Positions 14,226-16,721 of a stretch of DNA of 16,721 nucleotides are shown here, one piece after another. The position numbers and the translations under genes are program-made. The stretch spans positions 8,191 through 24,911 of the forward strand of contig DBDL01000065.1 of assembly GCA_002293545.1 (NCBI GenBank), written 5' to 3'. The DNA is from Lachnoclostridium sp. UBA933. Its GTDB lineage: Bacteria > Bacillota > Clostridia > Lachnospirales > Lachnospiraceae. The notes beneath the pieces were generated by a model, which saw only the letters and a program-made list of their open reading frames with translations, was not told the DNA's origin and made no database searches. Numbering within the stretch: position 1 is the first letter of the stretch; each line of letters opens with the position of its first letter.

Positions 14226-14565
14226 AGAGAATAAAAAGACATGCAAAAAGTGTACCACCCTGCATTGCCGTCAACAATGCAGGGCAAGGTATGGTAATCT
14301 GACTACCACACAATACAGTCATCCTGCGATACACATTTTTATTGTATCATGTATTATCGGAAAATGCAAACGTAAAGCGGGAGTATATGAAAGTATTATG
14401 GCAACGTCTATTTGCATATAGAAAACTCGGGTGTGGTATATATGATGGTACTTTTGTCATTTTATTCTCACGGGAATGCCTTTTTTGCGGTGAAGAGGAG
14501 TCCGCCGCATAAAAGGTGTTCTATGTGAGAAAGCTGCATACCATAATCTATTATCGGTATTTATT
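14226..14565 (+). promoter_or_regulatory. Long structured 5' leader of the HelD-like gene
   Basis: This stretch has no convincing gene but is rich in inverted repeats. Stem 1: CCCTGCATTG/CAATGCAGGG (14258-14267/14275-14284), extended by TACC/GGTA (14253-14256/14288-14291). Stem 2: TGGTA/TACCA (14292-14296/14304-14308). Stem 3: AATACA/TGTATT (14312-14317/14350-14355) enclosing GATACA/TGTATC (14328-14333/14343-14348). Stem 4: ATGCAAA/TTTGCAT (14364-14370/14411-14417). Stem 5, nested: ATGGTA/TACCAT (14445-14450/14539-14544), TTCTCAC/GTGAGAA (14465-14471/14525-14531) and a 12-bp arm pair with one mismatch (14479-14490/14505-14516). I recognise no known riboswitch class. It could be a cis-regulatory leader, or part of it (14226-14355) could be an independent small RNA. 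Confidence 0.6.
14434..14442 (+). promoter_or_regulatory. Possible second extended -10 promoter
   Basis: TGGTATATA gives an extended -10 (TATATA at 14437-14442). TTGCAT at 14412-14417 lies 19 bp upstream, too far for a good -35. If used, transcripts would start near 14449 and contain only the last nested hairpin before the helicase. Confidence 0.35.
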
Positions 14566-16647
14566 ATGAATAATAATCAAATTTTTTCCCATGAAAAAAG
14601 GCATCTGCTTCAATGCAAAAATGCCATCCAAGAAAACATCAAAAAGTATTCGGATAAAGTTCTGGAAGTATCCGAAGAAACGAAAGACACCTACACCGGT
14701 TATCAGAGCGGCGACAGCGGGATATACGGTGATTTATTGGTGTCTTATCATTTAAAGGATATTTATACGGAATTGCTTCGCAAAAATGAAGCCGCCCTGA
14801 ATAAACCCTATTTTGCCAGAATCGACTTCCGGGAGGACGACCCGGCGGCAGGTTCGCAGCAGATGAGTGTGTACATTGGGAAAAAGGGGATTATGCGGGA
14901 CGGAAAATACCCGGAAGTAATAGACTGGCGCACACCGGTTGCCGCAGTCTATTATGAAAATGAAAAAGGGAAGGGGAGCTATTCTCCCAATACAGAAAGT
15001 ACCTTGTCCGGACAGATACCGATTGAGTTATCCCTAAAGAGAACCTTTGATATCGGGAAAGAGGGACTGTTGGGTTTTTATGACGGAGATGCCGTATCCA
15101 ATGACGAGCTGCTCATCAAATATCTTTCCCATAATAAAGCGTCGGGGTTAGAGGATATTATTGCCACGATCCAAAAAGAGCAAAGTGAAATCATACGTCT
15201 TTCCCCTTTTCACAACCTGATTGTTCAAGGAGTGGCAGGCAGCGGAAAGACGACGGTAATCATTCACCGTATTTCCTATATTCTTTACAATTACTCAAAG
15301 TTTTTCGAGGCGAGCCAATTTTGTATCGTCGGGAGCAATCAGATTTTACTGCAATATATTGTAAGCGGACTGCCGGAAGTGGATGTGTATCATGTAAAAT
15401 ATAAGCGGATGGACGAACTGCTGATTGATTTGACAGGGAATGAGTGGAAGAAAAGTTATCAGTTGAAAAAGACGGAGCATCAAAATACATGGAAAAGTAA
15501 AATGTGTTTCATTTTGGAGCTGGAACGTTATTTGATTACATTGAAAAACAGAAAAGTTCCGACGGAAATCATTAACGATATGCAGCTGGGGGTACTGATA
15601 AAATGTGAAAGTATCCGAAATCTGGCGGAATATCAAAAGACTTCGGTAAACCGGCTTCTTGAAATTTTGGAAGAACGCTTGAAATACCGTTTGGGTACCG
15701 AATTATCCCGATATAACTCCGAGAAAATCCGGGCGGAGAAAAAGAAGAAATATCGCAAATATTTTGAAAAATACAAAATCCGGACAAAAGCAGCGGATAT
15801 ATATGAAAGCTTTTTGACGGTTTATGCAGAAGCGTATGACATGGACTTAGAAAGTCAAATAGAAGATATCCGGAAAAGGAATTTTGATATCTATGACATC
15901 AATGCAATGGTATTGATTTATTTTCATACAAAGCAGACAAAAAATAACGATGAATTTTCACAGCTTCTGATTGACGAGGGGCAGGAGTACGGTTCGGCAA
16001 TCTATTATGTTCTGAAATCGGTCTTAAAGGATTGTCATTTTACGGTCGTAGGGGACGTATGCCAGAATCTGAATCCGGAAACCGGATTCAACTCATGGAA
16101 GGATTTACAGTCGAAAATCTTTCCGTCCGATACGGATGAGTTTAAAGTCTTGAATAAGAGCTACCGCAACACGATTGAAATATCCGAGTATGCCGGCAAT
16201 CTGCTTAACAGCAGGGAAAAATCAGAGTATCATATGGAACCGGTCATCCGGCACGGCGAGAAAGTAAAAACGGTACAGACAATCTCGAACGAAGAAGCCG
16301 CCGGGGTGGTATGGGATATGATTTCCCGCTGGAAAGAAAAAGATTATCAGACAATCGGGATATTATGTTTTCATGAAAGTCAGGTTGAATGGATCGGAAG
16401 ACAGGCAGACGACCATCAAAGGGAATCGGAACAGCAAGAGTTTTCAATTGATTCACAAAATGAACATGAGCAGCAGAGGTTTCAGGACGGGATTAATATT
16501 TTGACCATACCGATGGCAAAGGGACTTGAATTTGACGCAGTCATTATTGTGAAGCATGGTGTGTGGGAACTGTCGGAAAAGCAGAAGATGAAATATCTGT
16601 ATGTGGCGGCAACGAGGGCGCTGCATGAATTGTGTGTTGTGGAGTGA
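14566..16647 (+). CDS. HelD-like superfamily 1 (UvrD/Rep type) helicase
   Basis: The 693-residue product has all the motifs of an SF1A helicase: Walker A GVAGSGKTT (222-230), motif II LLIDEGQE (467-474), motif III VVGDVCQ (494-500), motif IV LNKSYRNT (529-536), motif V TIPMAKGLEFD (647-657) and motif VI YVAATRALHELCVV (679-692). A 200-residue charged N-terminal region with coiled-coil character precedes the first motif, and an insert of over 200 residues separates motifs I and II. That layout fits HelD, which binds RNA polymerase through its arms and releases stalled complexes, rather than UvrD or PcrA. At 693 residues it is shorter than B. subtilis HelD (about 774). The ATG at 14566 lacks a Shine-Dalgarno sequence and follows a long structured leader, suggesting post-transcriptional control. 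No terminator is visible after it. Confidence 0.88.
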   Translation: MNNNQIFSHEKRHLLQCKNAIQENIKKYSDKVLEVSEETKDTYTGYQSGDSGIYGDLLVSYHLKDIYTELLRKNEAALNKPYFARIDFREDDPAAGSQQMSVYIGKKGIMRDGKYPEVIDWRTPVAAVYYENEKGKGSYSPNTESTLSGQIPIELSLKRTFDIGKEGLLGFYDGDAVSNDELLIKYLSHNKASGLEDIIATIQKEQSEIIRLSPFHNLIVQGVAGSGKTTVIIHRISYILYNYSKFFEASQFCIVGSNQILLQYIVSGLPEVDVYHVKYKRMDELLIDLTGNEWKKSYQLKKTEHQNTWKSKMCFILELERYLITLKNRKVPTEIINDMQLGVLIKCESIRNLAEYQKTSVNRLLEILEERLKYRLGTELSRYNSEKIRAEKKKKYRKYFEKYKIRTKAADIYESFLTVYAEAYDMDLESQIEDIRKRNFDIYDINAMVLIYFHTKQTKNNDEFSQLLIDEGQEYGSAIYYVLKSVLKDCHFTVVGDVCQNLNPETGFNSWKDLQSKIFPSDTDEFKVLNKSYRNTIEISEYAGNLLNSREKSEYHMEPVIRHGEKVKTVQTISNEEAAGVVWDMISRWKEKDYQTIGILCFHESQVEWIGRQADDHQRESEQQEFSIDSQNEHEQQRFQDGINILTIPMAKGLEFDAVIIVKHGVWELSEKQKMKYLYVAATRALHELCVVE

Positions 16648-16708
16648 TTAGTGGATATTGAGGGGTAATAACAGAATATAGAATTTAAAAATCAAGGGAG
16701 ATGGTTGA

Positions 16709-16721
16709 ATGAAAAAAGCCG
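16709..16721 (+). CDS. Start of a further gene, cut by the window end
   Basis: An ATG at 16709 is preceded by AAGGGAG (16694-16700) with 8 bp spacing and is followed by two lysine codons and alanine. This is compatible with the start of a signal peptide, but only four codons are visible, so no product can be named. It follows the helicase by 61 bp. Confidence 0.6.

Noticed and set aside
14191..14421. Open frame of 76 codons with several cysteines (CKKC and nearby Cys) in the 14060-14565 spacer
   Set aside because: It overlaps the best promoter in the window, lacks a ribosome site, and its Cys-rich part is simply the translation of a perfect 10-bp palindrome.
14479..14516. Intrinsic terminator in the helicase leader
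   Set aside because: The T run (14481-14486) lies in the 5' arm of the stem instead of following the 3' arm, so the element does not have terminator layout on the + strand.

Overview
The window looks like ordinary chromosome from a low-GC Gram-positive anaerobe of the Clostridia, most likely a Lachnospiraceae-type organism. This is inferred from the gene set (cdaA-cdaR, an ireB-ruvX-DUF1292 cluster, RNase J, trmR-U32 peptidase), frequent TTG/GTG starts with AGGAGG-like ribosome sites, and AT-rich spacers. I see no phage, insertion sequence, CRISPR array, tRNA or rRNA.

Region 1 (1-6803, + strand) reads as one transcription unit: cdaA, cdaR, leuA, a membrane-anchored MutS-like ATPase and thiI, with a 23 bp overlap or gaps of 19-29 bp between neighbours. 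It joins c-di-AMP synthesis and its membrane regulator to leucine biosynthesis and tRNA thiolation. The unit ends in two hairpins (6809-6855).

Region 2 (6804-7466) holds one small minus-strand gene, an HPr-like protein that keeps the regulatory serine but lacks the phosphorylated histidine. It has its own extended -10 promoter and an intrinsic terminator facing thiI.

Region 3 (7467-14059, + strand) starts with mtaB (tRNA methylthiotransferase), which carries an unusual 18-bp/6-residue tandem repeat in its interdomain linker. A very good sigma-A promoter (8865-8893) then drives ireB, ruvX, a DUF1292 gene, rnjA, a short MltG-like membrane protein, trmR and a U32-family tRNA hydroxylation protein. 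The order resembles the B. subtilis yrzL-yrrK-yrzB-yrrL-yrrM-yrrN/O cluster, with RNase J added. A clear terminator closes it at 14085-14119. Three gene products in the window (ThiI, MtaB, and TrmR with its U32 partner) act on tRNA modification.

Region 4 (14060-16721) is the most interesting part. A near-consensus promoter (14191-14219) is followed by about 340 nt of leader packed with at least four hairpin domains. It precedes a HelD-like superfamily 1 helicase that has no visible Shine-Dalgarno sequence. The leader also contains a possible 28-codon leader peptide and competing pairings, so it is a candidate for an undescribed cis-regulatory RNA. The window ends at the first codons of another gene (16709).
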